Below, piece by piece: positions 27,721-40,449 of a DNA stretch of 64,000 nt; position 1 is the stretch's first letter; every line of letters starts with the position of its first letter. Source of the DNA: Portulaca oleracea (Eukaryota; Streptophyta; Magnoliopsida; Caryophyllales; Portulacaceae); contig CM055872.1 in the NCBI GenBank assembly GCA_029582165.1, positions 5,549,582 through 5,613,581 on the forward strand, written 5' to 3'. Made by a program: the position numbers and the translations under genes. The notes under the pieces were generated by a model. That model worked only from the letters and a program-made list of their open reading frames with translations. It ran no database searches and had not been told where the DNA came from.

Positions 27721-30700
27721 TGGAATGGGAGGTGTTTCGAGCAATCCTAACCTTGAGCAGAGAGTGTTGTGTTGGCTTTCCCCAAGAGATTTAGTCAATA
27801 TATCAACAACTTGATTGGAGCTAGAGACATGGGAGGTTTGAAGAAATCCTTCTTGAATCTTGTCTCTTATGTAGTGACAATCAATGCGGATATGTTTAGT
27901 TCTCTCATGAAATACGGGGTTTGCTACTATATGTTGAACAGCTTTATTGTGACAATACATTGTGATAGGAGTTGAAAGAGAAACATGAAAGTCAGCAAGG
28001 ATTTGAGCAATCCACTCAAGTTCTGATGTAGCTGCTTACATAGCTCGATACTCGGCTTCTGCTATTGATTTGGAGACAGTTTTCTGCTTCTTTGTTTTCC
28101 ATGAGACAAGGGAGGATCCAAAGAAGACACAATAACCTGTCAAGGATCGGGCAGTGAATTGGGAACTGCCCCAATCAGCATCAGTGTAGGCAATGACTTG
28201 AGATGAGCTATTAGTGGGATAAAATAACCCTTTATTGATACTTCCCTTAAGGTATTTGAGAACATGCATGGCAGCATTCATGTGTAGGTCTGTAGGCTGT
28301 TGCAAGAACTGGGACAAATGTAGGAGCCTTCCTATAATCCTTCTATATGAGGATGGATCAGCAAGAGGAGTACCTGTGTCAATAGACAACTTTAAATTAG
28401 TAGGCATAGTAAATTTAGCAGGTTTACAAGTTGTTAAGCCAACATCAGATAGGATGTCAGAAATAAACTTCCTTTGATTTAAGAAAGTGCCTGAGTCTGA
28501 TCTGGATATTTCAATGCCTAAAAAGTATCTTGCCAATCCAAGATCCTTTATGGTGAAAGCCTGGTGTAGGGATTGTTTCAAGCTTATGATGCCACTGCTG
28601 TCACTTTCAGTAATGAGCAAATCATCTACATACACCAAAACATATATACAACCTGCAGCAGTAAGCTTTGAAAAGAGTGAGTAGTCATTCTTGGACTGAC
28701 TGAAACCTTGATCACATAAGAACTTGGTCAATTCCAAGTTTCATTTTCGTGATGCCTGTTTTAAACCATATAATGATCTGACAAGTTTGCATACTTGTCC
28801 TTCTGCTGCTTTGGTGTACCCTTGTGGTGGCAACATATACACATCTTCCTCAATAAAACCATGTAAAAAAGCATTGTTGATGTCAAGTTGGTGTAAATCC
28901 CAGCTTTTTATAGTGGCCAAGGCAATAAAAATCCTTACAGTGCCAAGTTTAGCCACGGGAGAGAAGGTATACTTATAATATTGATCTTTGATCTGAAGAA
29001 AACCTCTGATAACTAGCCTAGCCTTGTATCTTTCGACTGTACCATCAGGTTTGTATTTTATTTTGTATACCCATTTGGAACTTAGAGCCTTTTTATTAGG
29101 TGGTAATGTAGTTAAACTCCAAGTGCCATTGGTTTCAAGAGCTTCCAGCTCTTTGTTCATGACTGCTACCCACTCAGGAGATTTGATGGCCTGTTTGTAA
29201 GAACTTGGCTCAAAAGTGTTCATAACAGCTGCTAAGGACTCAACATAATCTTTGGTAAAATGAGAAAAATCAGGTTTAGAAAAAAGAGGATGAACAACTG
29301 TAGTTTGAAGACTTTGAGAAGAAGCTGAGTTAGGGTTTTCCCTAGTATAATCTTGAAGCCAAGAGGGGGTTTTCCTGATTCTTGAAGATCTTCTTAGAGG
29401 AATTTGTTCTTGAACATCTTTATCATGGTCTGTGGAGGCAGGCTCAGACAATGCTTGTTCAGAATCTATGGGAGCAGGATTTATTTGGTCAAGATGTTCT
29501 GTATTGACAGGGGTGGTATCAATGTCATCATGCTCTTGAAGAGACACATGAGTATCATGCATTTCAACAGGATGATCAATGTAATCAATATGGTCAGGTT
29601 TAGAGAAAATGTCATAATCATATTTTGTAATGTTAGTATCCTGTTTGAAAGGGAAGGAATTTTCTTGAAAAATGACATCTCTGGAGTGAAATACTTTTCT
29701 GGTTTGAAGATCATAAAGTTTGTACCCTTTGTAACCAAAGGTATATCCTAGTAAAATGCATTTCACAGCTCTAGGTTCAAATTTGTCATGCCTTTTCAGG
29801 TTAGCAGCAAAACAAAGAGATCCAATTGTCCTTAGAGTCTAAAGATCAGGTTTAACCTCATGAAGTATTTCATACGGACACTTCCATTTTAATTTGGCCA
29901 TAGGTAACATGTTAATTATGTGAGTAGATGCAAGAATACATTCCCCCCAAAATCTTTTAGGAAGGGCAGCATGAAATCTTAGAGCTCGAGCAGTGTCAAG
30001 CAAGTGCCTATGCTTCCTCTCAACTATACCATTTTGTTGAGGGGTATAAGGGATGGACTTTTGATGAACTATACCTAAGTCAGAAAAAAGTCGATGGCAG
30101 GTATTGTTGATGAATTCAGTGCCATTGTCAGATCTAACAGTGGCTATATCAACCTTATACTAAGTTCTAACCATATTAAAAAATTTTTGAATGATGCTGC
30201 TGACTTTGGACTTATCAGATAGTAGATGAGTCCAAGTATTTCTTGAATAATCATCCAGAAGAGTCAAGAAGTCAGTGGAACCATCTATATTTGGAATCTT
30301 GTATGGACCCCAAAGATTCAAATGCACAAGTTGAAAGATTCTACTAGTATTTATAGAGTTTCTTTGAAAAGGTAACCTGTGTGCCTTAGCTAAAATACAA
30401 GTTTCGCAAAAGAAGTTTGTACTAGATAAGTCTTTACAATCAGGAATATGCACCATTTTAGACATAGAAGTATGACCTAGCCTGTTATGTAAAGTATGCA
30501 ACAAAGATTTATTGGTAGCAGAAAAACCAGAAAAGCTTGATGAAGAAGTATGATCAACTTGGTGAATATGCTTGTCAGGCACAATCTTGAATAGACCATC
30601 ATCAGAAGAGACCTCAGCTATGATCTTCTTACTTGAAAGATCCTGAAAGAAGCAATAGTCAGAATAAAAATGCAAGGATAATTGTTGCCCTTTTAGTAAC

Positions 30701-32106
30701 TTCAGAACAGATAGTAGGTTATACTTAAATCTAGGAACAAAAGGACTCTTTTTAATCTCAGTTCTTTACTTAAGTTGATATCACCAACTTTAGTGACTAA
30801 TTTTAAAGTGCCATCTGGTAGGATGACACGAATTGGTTTAGACAAAGTCTGAACATTATGTAAAATAGATAGATCAAAGGTCATATGATCACTGGCTCCA
30901 GTGTCTATGACCCAGGGACTTACTTTTCCCTTAACTTTAGTATTCTTATGAAGGATATTACCTGCAAATTGATCATTGCCAGCAAATTGTGCAAAGGTCT
31001 TACTAGCTGGAGTTTGTCCTTGATTGATCTTGGCAACTTCTTGTGCAAGTGCATGCATGAAGTTGCTATCAAACTTTGTGAAGGTGCTCAAATCTTTACT
31101 TGTTTCACAACTGTCAAATGGAGTTTCTTGATTTTCTTCAATCATCTGAGCATTTGCAGCTAATTTGGGATCTTTCTGCTTGCCTTCTCGTGGCCCTTTG
31201 TACCAATCAGGATATCCAACTAGCAAGAAACACTGATCCTCAGTATGACCAGTTTTCTTGCAATGGTTGCAAAAACGTTTCCCTTTGTTGTTGCTATCCC
31301 TGTTATTTCTGTTCCCATTCTTTGCCAAGAATCCTGAATTAGAATCACTATCTTGGTTTCTCCTTGCAACAGCAGCAAAGTTATTAGTATGATTGATGCT
31401 GGATGTAATCTGCTTCTGCCTCTCAATTCTCTGAATAAGGCTACAGGCCTTATTAGCAGTTGGTAAAGGTTATGTCATCAAGATTTGCCCCCCTCATATT
31501 ATCATATTGATCATTCAGGTGTAAAAGAAACTGCATGAGTTTCTTTTTTTGATCAATATCATAGGAATGCTTAATTGATGGACAGGTTTTGACATAGGTA
31601 CAGTTGGGAACCTCTGAGATGTCAGCTAATTCATCCCAGAGTTTCTTTAATTTTGTGAAATATACTGCAACAGAATCATCATTCTGGTACAACTCACTGA
31701 TTTCCTTCTCTAGGTGAAACATCAGAGGGCCACTGGACTGTCCAAATCTCTCAGTTAAGTCTTCCCAAAGACTTTGTGCTGAATCTACATATATGAATGC
31801 ATCTGATAAATCATTAGTAATAGATTTTAGAATCCAACTTACAACCATTGAATCCATCTTGATCCACTGCTGAAAGTTTGGTGAATTCTCAGCAGGCTTG
31901 ATGCATTTTTCATCGATAAACCCAGTCTTGACTTTGATCTTGAGAGCCATCTTTACTGCCTTGCTCCATTTTTGGAAATTCAAGCCATTAAGCTTCAAGT
32001 TGGTTAATGGAATCCCAGGATGATCTGAGGGATGTAAAAAGAGGGGGTCGTTGTTGTATTCTTCATGAACTTGGTTAGATGACTCTCCTGTTGTTGAAGA
32101 AGACAT
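27715..32106 (-). pseudogene. Copia gag-pol, disrupted
   Basis: It encodes in order: GAG (from the ATG at 32104-32106) with zinc knuckle CNHCKKTGHTEDQC near 31260; protease with WVIDTGASDHMT near 30910; GAG-pre-integrase HNRLGHTSMSK and zinc-binding CETC near 30400-30510; integrase core (LLDDYSRNTW); reverse transcriptase with YVDDLLI near 28630; and RNase H with DADWGSS near 28170. In-frame stops lie at 30160-30162 (TAG), 29839-29841 (TAG), 28741-28743 (TGA) and 28036-28038 (TAA). The frame shifts near 31465 and near 30750. No complete polyprotein can be made. The C-terminal segment (VVDILTKSLGE) is intact. Confidence 0.9.
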
Positions 32107-32170
32107 GATTGATTTGATCAAGGCAGAGAGGGAGATGATCAGATATGATCAATAAGGGGTAGGGATCGAG

Positions 32171-32188
32171 CACTTAGCTCTGATACCA
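32171..32188 (-). promoter_or_regulatory. Primer binding site (initiator tRNA-Met type)
   Basis: TGGTATCAGAGCTAAGTG on the minus strand immediately follows the 5' LTR. This is the standard copia primer site complementary to the initiator methionine tRNA 3' end. Confidence 0.9.
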
Positions 32189-32396
32189 TGTGAATCAGAG
32201 AGCTAAGAAACAGGCGATTGTAATTGTATTTAGAGGGAAATTACAATGCTATCAAAGGAGATATTACAAGAGTATTTATACTAAGACTAAGGGACCTAAA
32301 AACAGAAAGGAAAAAACAGAAAAAACTAAATCCTAACAGAATCTTGATTCTTGGATCTTGACTCAATGAGAACTCAATATCCAGCTTAGCTTCACA
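32189..32396 (-). repeat. 5' LTR of copia element
   Basis: 208 bp, TG...CA on the minus strand, followed directly by the primer site. It carries the 14-bp segment absent from the 3' LTR. Confidence 0.93.
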
Positions 32397-33508
32397 TCAT
32401 TCAATGATAAAGAGAGAAAGAGTTTTGAGGAATAGAGTTTGCAAATACCCAAAGTTTTTCATTCAAAATGTCTAATTTGTGTTCTATTGAAAGCCAATAC
32501 AAATATAAGGGGGTTGGGAGAAAGAAAAAAGACTGAAAAACCCAAACAGCTGCGAAAACAGGGTTAGGCACGACCAGCGCCTAACCCAGTAGCTTCTACG
32601 GAGAGGAAAAGAAGGGAGGCGCGGCCAGCACCTCTTCCATTTTCACTCTTTTCCTTGGGATTTCTCCTCCTAACCTTCTTCATGCCCAATACCCGAGCCC
32701 TTTAGTTGAAAACGAACCCGAGCTCGAACTGGGGATTATTAGTGTCAATGTTGACTCGGCCTGAGGCCTTCAAGTGTCTTTGAGGACAACCTGAGACACT
32801 AGGGAATTCCAGAAAGGACCCTCATTGAAGACTCGAACGAACTTGCGGATGGTGTATAGGTCTTCCATCTAAGTCTTCACTCAATGTTCTTCCAAGGCGA
32901 CCGGAAACCCATATCGAGGTTGAGGAGAGCTCGAGAGGGGACCAGATCATATGTGAAGAAAATCACAAGAATTTGTACAAAGCTGTTTTGAGCTAAGAAA
33001 GGCTAGGAAAACACTGTAGCTAGATAGCAGACATAATTCTCTCTTATTATTCTTTAGATCTTACTAGACCTAGCCTTGTCAAGCTAGGGGCAAGAAAAGA
33101 ATATTAGATCCTAAGTCCTAGGAACACTCCTTAGGAGGATAAAAGATCTCTATAGCAATCCAAATATTAGGATATGTATATGCTATATATCCAGTAAGAT
33201 GTCAAAATCCAAGTAGGATTTGCCACATCTCATCCATATTAGTTATGTGTAGCCCAGTACGTGTAGTTGGGCTCAAGTTTATCAACTTTGTGAAGCTCAG
33301 ATCGATGGAATTGATCCAAGGAACCGGTGAGTTGGATGGTAAGTGGGTGCTAGTAAAAATTTATCGAAAGGTACAGTAATTTATTGAAAGTTATTGAAAA
33401 TTACCAAAACTTAAAATTTACAAATTGAAAGTTACTGACTTACCGAAACTTACTAAAACTTACCCAGAATAACATTCATCATATGTATCATTTATCAATG
33501 AAATTTAC
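32397..33508. other. Unassigned DNA flanking the copia element
   Basis: About 1.1 kb, less AT-rich than most of the window, with no recognisable protein. Together with 26600-27512 it was probably one continuous stretch before the copia insertion. It may be an older LTR-type element, but I found no termini. Confidence 0.3.
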
Positions 33509-33789
33509 TAGCGCTGACAAAAATTCGGGTTCGGGTAAATTCGGGTCGGACAAATATGGACGAGAAATTTATGTCCAGACCCGATTTTATTTCGGGTCGG
33601 ACTAGGTCGGACAATTCGGATGAAGCTAAAATCGGGTTCGGACAATAGAAAAAAGAGAAATTTTATGTCCGAATATTCGGTCAATTCGGACAATATCAAA
33701 ATTCGGACGAAAAATCTATGTCCAGACCCGGTTTTTTCCGGGTCGGACAATTTGGATAATCTGAGTCGGACAAATTTTTGTCAGCTCTA
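33509..33789 (-). mobile_element. hAT-like MITE, copy 1, 8-bp TSD
   Basis: It starts TAGCGCTGACAAAAATT and ends with the inverted TTTTTGTCAGCTCTA. The 8-bp flanks are identical (AAATTTAC at 33501-33508 and 33790-33797), as expected for hAT. The interior consists of repeated TCGGGTCGGAC and TCGGACAAT words and their complements, and is non-coding. The two other copies (43107-43389 and 52186-52474) are in the opposite orientation. Confidence 0.85.
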
Positions 33790-34369
33790 AAATTTACAGA
33801 CCCTAAGTATGGAAGCATAGAGTTTTGGGTCAAAGAGGACATCAACACGGACAATGTTGAGACAACACAGTCTATGTTGTTTGACCGAGAGAAGGAAATT
33901 AGCTAGGGCAGCCAATTAGCATGGGTCGTTGTGTGTCATGCATTCAGTTTGAATGGACTGGGATTGGTACCGTGTTGGTGTTTTCCTGTCTGATCGTGGC
34001 TTTTTTTGATTGTCAATTATACTTATTTACCCGATAGTTTTATGGTGCTTGAGTTGTCCACAATGATGAAGTTGAACTTGTATGTTCATGGCTAGATTAT
34101 CTATCTTCCTCGTACCAACACGAAAATAACCATTGTTGTAATCCTCAAAATACTCTAGCGCATCATAAATGTCCAAGCTAGAGGTGGTACACGAAGCTAT
34201 GCGACTAGAAATCGACCCATACGGCAAATAAGCAAGCATGACCAAAACAACACTCGAAGGTATAGTTAACGCACACACTGTGTCAATTGGCATCACCCAA
34301 AAACACTGAGAAGATAATCAAACATGTCACACAGTAATTCCAAAATGAGGCATCAAATTAAAGGCAGGG

Positions 34370-34710
34370 TGATGATAAGTGTCTTGCCCCAAGACACTCC
34401 TTAAATGTCTTCTCCCGTATAAAACCAATACTTATTATCGTTTTTAACCCCAATTTTTTTTACAGATACTATTAGTTATCAATTATAAGAAGCTTGAGAT
34501 GTGTTGGCTACGCCAACAATTAAAATTGACACCCTAATGAATGAACCTCATTTGTTGGGCATATTTTACACATTTTTTTTGTAAATTTAAAAAAATATAG
34601 ATAAATGTGTGATTTTATACAATTTATATATATTATTATAGTTATAGAAGTCAATCATGTAACTTTTTTCCAATTTAATTTACAAATATATATGTTTTCT
34701 ATAGTGACAA
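34370..34710. repeat. AT-rich dispersed repeat-like DNA
   Basis: It begins GGTGATGATAAGTGTCTTG and contains ATCAATTATAAGAA...TTGA, parallel to 37240-37570 (GGTGATGATACGCGTCTT...ATCAATTATAAGAACC). A related inverted GTCTTGCACAAGAC word lies at the right end. It is non-coding and the ends are not defined. Confidence 0.45.
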
Positions 34711-34944
34711 GACGCATAATATGTGTCTTGCACAAGACTTTTATCATCAACAACGCAGGCATATCTTTTTTATTTTTCAAATTGTTCAAAGCGAGAACTG
34801 AGTACAAAACGACAGCAAACCAAGACCATCCCCAAACTCAACAAGAAAGCAAAACACAAATACTACAAAACCATAGATTATCAATGCCAACAACTGAATC
34901 AAACCAAACCATACGCAGAGCTAATTAGCGATCGATCGATATAA

Positions 34945-36579
<1,635 letters not shown>

Positions 36580-38666
36580 GTGGTGCATCAGAGGTGACTT
36601 CCCTCTGAAGGTGTTATTAAACAAGATGTATAATAATATTATTATGTATAAATTAAAGTATGTTTACCTACTAATGAGACTTTGTAATAGCGTGGTTTGT
36701 ATGTGCCTTTGTTATTTTAAAGGGTTTAAGGTTAATTAATTACTATTCGTCAAAAAAGCATACCTTAGTGCGTCCACTTTTGCATTTTTTTTTATTTGGT
36801 CGACCGATTCTTTTCATAAAAATTATTTTTACATCTTCTAGGTTGCTACTTGACTTGGTCTCCTTCAAGATGGAAGTGCGAGTAGTTACTTAGATTGTCC
36901 TCCAGTGATTTGCACTTCCCATTTCCAAATGTAATTATACAAGTAGTTTCAATTTGAGGTGATCAATATATTGTCTCCGGTTTTGCAAGGAAAAGATAAG
37001 GGTGAATTGAAACTTAATTTGAGGCGATGATACGAGTTTTGTTCAACACATTTTTATCCTCTAGTAAATTGGTATTTTTTTTATAATTTTTGACACTATT
37101 TTATGTAATAGTAAATATTATTTTTCACCAAATTACCTTTATTGAAATTAGTAAATAATTTAGGCTTGGACAATAATTACTATATAATTAATGGGTGATG
37201 ATTTTTTTTTTCAAACTAATGAAATATATATTTTTAGGGTGATGATACGCGTCTTTTCACAAGACATTTCTTACGTGTATTACCCTTCATCAAATTAGTA
37301 TTCCTTGTGATTTATGAGATTAATTTTTTTATAATAAATATTATTTATCAATTATAAGAACCGTTGGATGCAATGACTATAGCAATGAACATAAATGATA
37401 CTCTAATCAAATCAACCATATTCGTTAGATATTTTTAGACATTTTTTTAAAATATAAAAATAATGAATAAAAATATAACTTCATATAATGTATATGTGAT
37501 ATTATAATTTTAAAATTTCACCAAATCATGTTATTTCAATTTAACATATACGGAGCATATAATGAATACATATATTTATGGATTGATTATTTTGTCTCCT
37601 TTATTTCAATTAATCAGTGTAATTTCTATATGATGGCTTTATTGTTGTAAACATGCGCCCAATCCACCTAAACTTTATCATAGTTAATAAATATCATTTA
37701 ATAAATTATTAAAGAATAATTTTAATATAATTTCTTAGTCCAGCTATATTATATCTTGCAAAAAGTTACCCATAAAAGTGGTCATCATATCTCATCAGTA
37801 TATATACTCCCTAGAAGTTGTTAGCTACTCCGGTTCACATTGACTGCCTAATATATGTATGCCATATAGTCGATCTGTTGCTTTAAGATTAATTAAGATT
37901 AATCACATAATTAAAAACTAAGTAAAGGGCTTGCAAGTCAGCCATGTTCAGGCACTTTCGCATTAGAGTGAGAGAGAGATGCCTCTAAAAATCCAATTAA
38001 GGTTACCAACGGTGGAGATTGTTTCAATTTTGTATTTGTTAATGTGCGATTAGGTATTTAGGAGTAGAATTGTGATGCATTAATTTCTCTAGTGATAACA
38101 TGATCTGTCAACGGAAACTTCTAATATATATATTCTGTCCACACTATCTGCACAACTACACTCGCAATTGCTACGTTATCTTTTTTATTAAAAAAAAAAT
38201 AAGGATTAACATATACACTTTGAAATGTTCATGAGCTTGCAATTATATTGATGTTTGCCAACTCATTTGAAATCTAAACCACTCAACATCTTTTTGACCA
38301 CATCTAACATAAGGTCTAATCTTACCAAATCATTATGAAAAATGTGAGAGAGAGTAAATTTATGATGGCCATTTTAATTTTGATTTGGATAAGATAATCC
38401 AACCAACTCGATTGAATTGTCACAAAATTCTAGCACCGGAAAACTCAGTCCAAGTTAAGATTTGGATCAATTAAATCCGTCGACGTTAGTCGCTGGACGA
38501 GAAATCAATGTCTTATATATACCAAATTTATTGGGCCGGAGCATTCAGAATTATTTGCAATTGGTTCAAAATTAGCTTCAGATAACATAAATAAGATAGT
38601 TTTGTGTCTAAATTTTCGATTAAATTAAAGTTCAGACGAAAATATATATATTGTCCTTCTCAATTT
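36580..38666. other. PRX-C upstream and intergenic DNA
   Basis: No gene recognised. The stretch 37240-37570 resembles 34370-34710 (see that entry). The rest is unassigned AT-rich sequence. Confidence 0.4.
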
Positions 38667-39050
38667 TTTGAGATACGTTAATAATCATCTTGAATTGTCC
38701 ATATTTCACATTTTTGTAACTTTTAATAGTATTTTTCCTAATAATTATATATATTTATCAACTATAAGGCTATAATACGTATTGGCTAAGTCAAAAAATA
38801 TAAATAATAGTCAAATTTTTTTTATCAATCATAGTAGAAAATACGCATGTTATGCATAGTTTATATTTATGAAAAATATAAATAAATAATGATTTTTATA
38901 TTGTTTATAAATTGTAATAAGCCTCAAAATAATGAAACATATCTTTATAATGATATAAATATACTTATATTTAAATTTATTAGTGATTTAGGTGGAACGT
39001 AAAATGGTTATTAACCTTGTTGCATCAAGATATTTATCATTTTGCTTCTG
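38667..39050 (+). repeat. Dispersed AT-rich repeat, copy 2
   Basis: It matches 1014-1390 along its length in the same orientation (TTAATAATCATCTTGAATTG against TTAATAACCATCTTAAATTA at the left end). Non-coding. Confidence 0.6.
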
Positions 39051-39980
39051 GTAATTACATTATAAAAAATTTACCAGGCCTGTGACGTTGTCACATAAAT
39101 GGGCCAACTAGTCTTTTTAAGCCCAAGTAGTAACGGCCTGTGACGTTTAACCCAGGCCAACGCAAGCCCAAGCTATCCAGATGGAGTCTGTACAGAACCG
39201 CTCAGTAATGTCCAAAGTAATTGCTGTCTCATATCTCAAGTATATAAAATCCTTCAAGTAGGATTGGCCTACAGGTTTCTTTATATAGTGATCAATATAT
39301 GTCAAGTTAGATAACCTTTTATATTTTATAATATTTCTAGTTATATAATTTTATCATATATTTATGACTGTTAACTGTCATATTTGTTCTCCTAGATGGC
39401 GATTTGTGTTATTCATACTAAAATTATCAAAGAAATATTTTGTACCAATGAATATAATTTGTCTCGCATATTAAGCCCAACCTTTTTCTATAAGCATTTT
39501 CAGATTAGATTGATGACAATTTCTATATGATTCAAGATCATTTTTGTATTTTAGTTTTTTAAGTTCTTGAAACTTTTTTTTTTCCTTCCTTATGGTCATC
39601 ATGTATGATTTTTCAAAACAATTAGTGATTTCGTTGTGTACATTTTATATTTGATGTTGCATTTAGGGGTTTGTTTTAACGAGCGCAAATTAATGTTATA
39701 GTCTATTCATATCTATATTTTAAAAATCTTCATCTTTATCTCAAATTTTATATATGTTATTTTGTACTGCTATTACTATTTACTAAGTTTCCATGATCAT
39801 CATTTATTCAAACATAGAGCCGCTTGTGTCCAAACAATTTTTTGAATTTATATTAATCTCAGAGGTAAACCCAGGTGCATAATGCTTGATACACCTGAGT
39901 GTAGCATCCAAGCATGCACTAGCTTTAGCATACCTGAGTGTAGCATCCAAACTATTTTTGAGTAAATACAGTGTTATAAT

Positions 39981-40355
39981 GGTGCGTTTGGTTGTTCTTA
40001 GGAAAGTTTTTCTTAGGAAAATTTTTGCTAGGAATAATATTTCACAGTATTTGTTTAACATGGTAAAGTTTGTAGGAAAGATTATTTGAATTGTCCAAAT
40101 TATCCTTATATATTAATTTATAAAATATATTTTTATGGGCATTTTGGGAAATTGAGTTACAAAAAGTTTCATTTCCCATGGGAAAGAAACTTTCCCACAC
40201 CCCCGGAAAAAGTTTTCACCATGATCCATGGGGAAATTGTGGGTCATAGTTAAAAAAAATTTCAACCTATTTTTACTCCCAAAGATGCCAAAGTTAGTCA
40301 ACTTTGAAAAAGTTTGACTAACTTTCCTAAAAAACTCATGGAACCAATCGCATCA
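39981..40355. mobile_element. MITE, GGTGCGTTTGGTTG type
   Basis: It starts GGTGCGTTTGGTTGTTCTTAGG and ends ATGGAACCAATCGCATCA. It is closely related to 60890-61283 (shared GGGCATTTTGGGA, CCCATGGGAAAGAAACTTTCC). It lies just past the 3' end of the NPF gene. Probably hAT-like; the duplication is not clear. Confidence 0.6.
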
Positions 40356-40449
40356 TAAATTGAGTAAAATTGAGTAACCGGTAAATCGTTGAATTTAATT
40401 TACAGGCCCCAACTGCCATGTTTGTTTAACCAAGAACACAACCCCCTAG

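Larger units (their letters stand above)
27513..32396 (-). mobile_element. Ty1/copia retrotransposon, full length, inactive
   Basis: The element is 4.88 kb on the minus strand. The 5' LTR is 32189-32396 (208 bp) and the 3' LTR 27513-27706 (194 bp), both TG...CA. They differ by two substitutions and one 14-bp length difference. The flanks GCATT and TCATT agree at 4 of 5 positions. The primer site directly follows the 5' LTR and a purine tract precedes the 3' LTR. The domain order GAG, protease, integrase, reverse transcriptase, RNase H defines copia. The body is broken by stops and shifts (see the coding entry), so any movement would have needed enzymes in trans. Confidence 0.95.

Noticed and set aside
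34027..34296. An 89-codon open frame on the minus strand
   Set aside because: It has ordinary-looking composition but no recognisable domain, no supported splice partners and lies between repeats. I cannot call it a gene.
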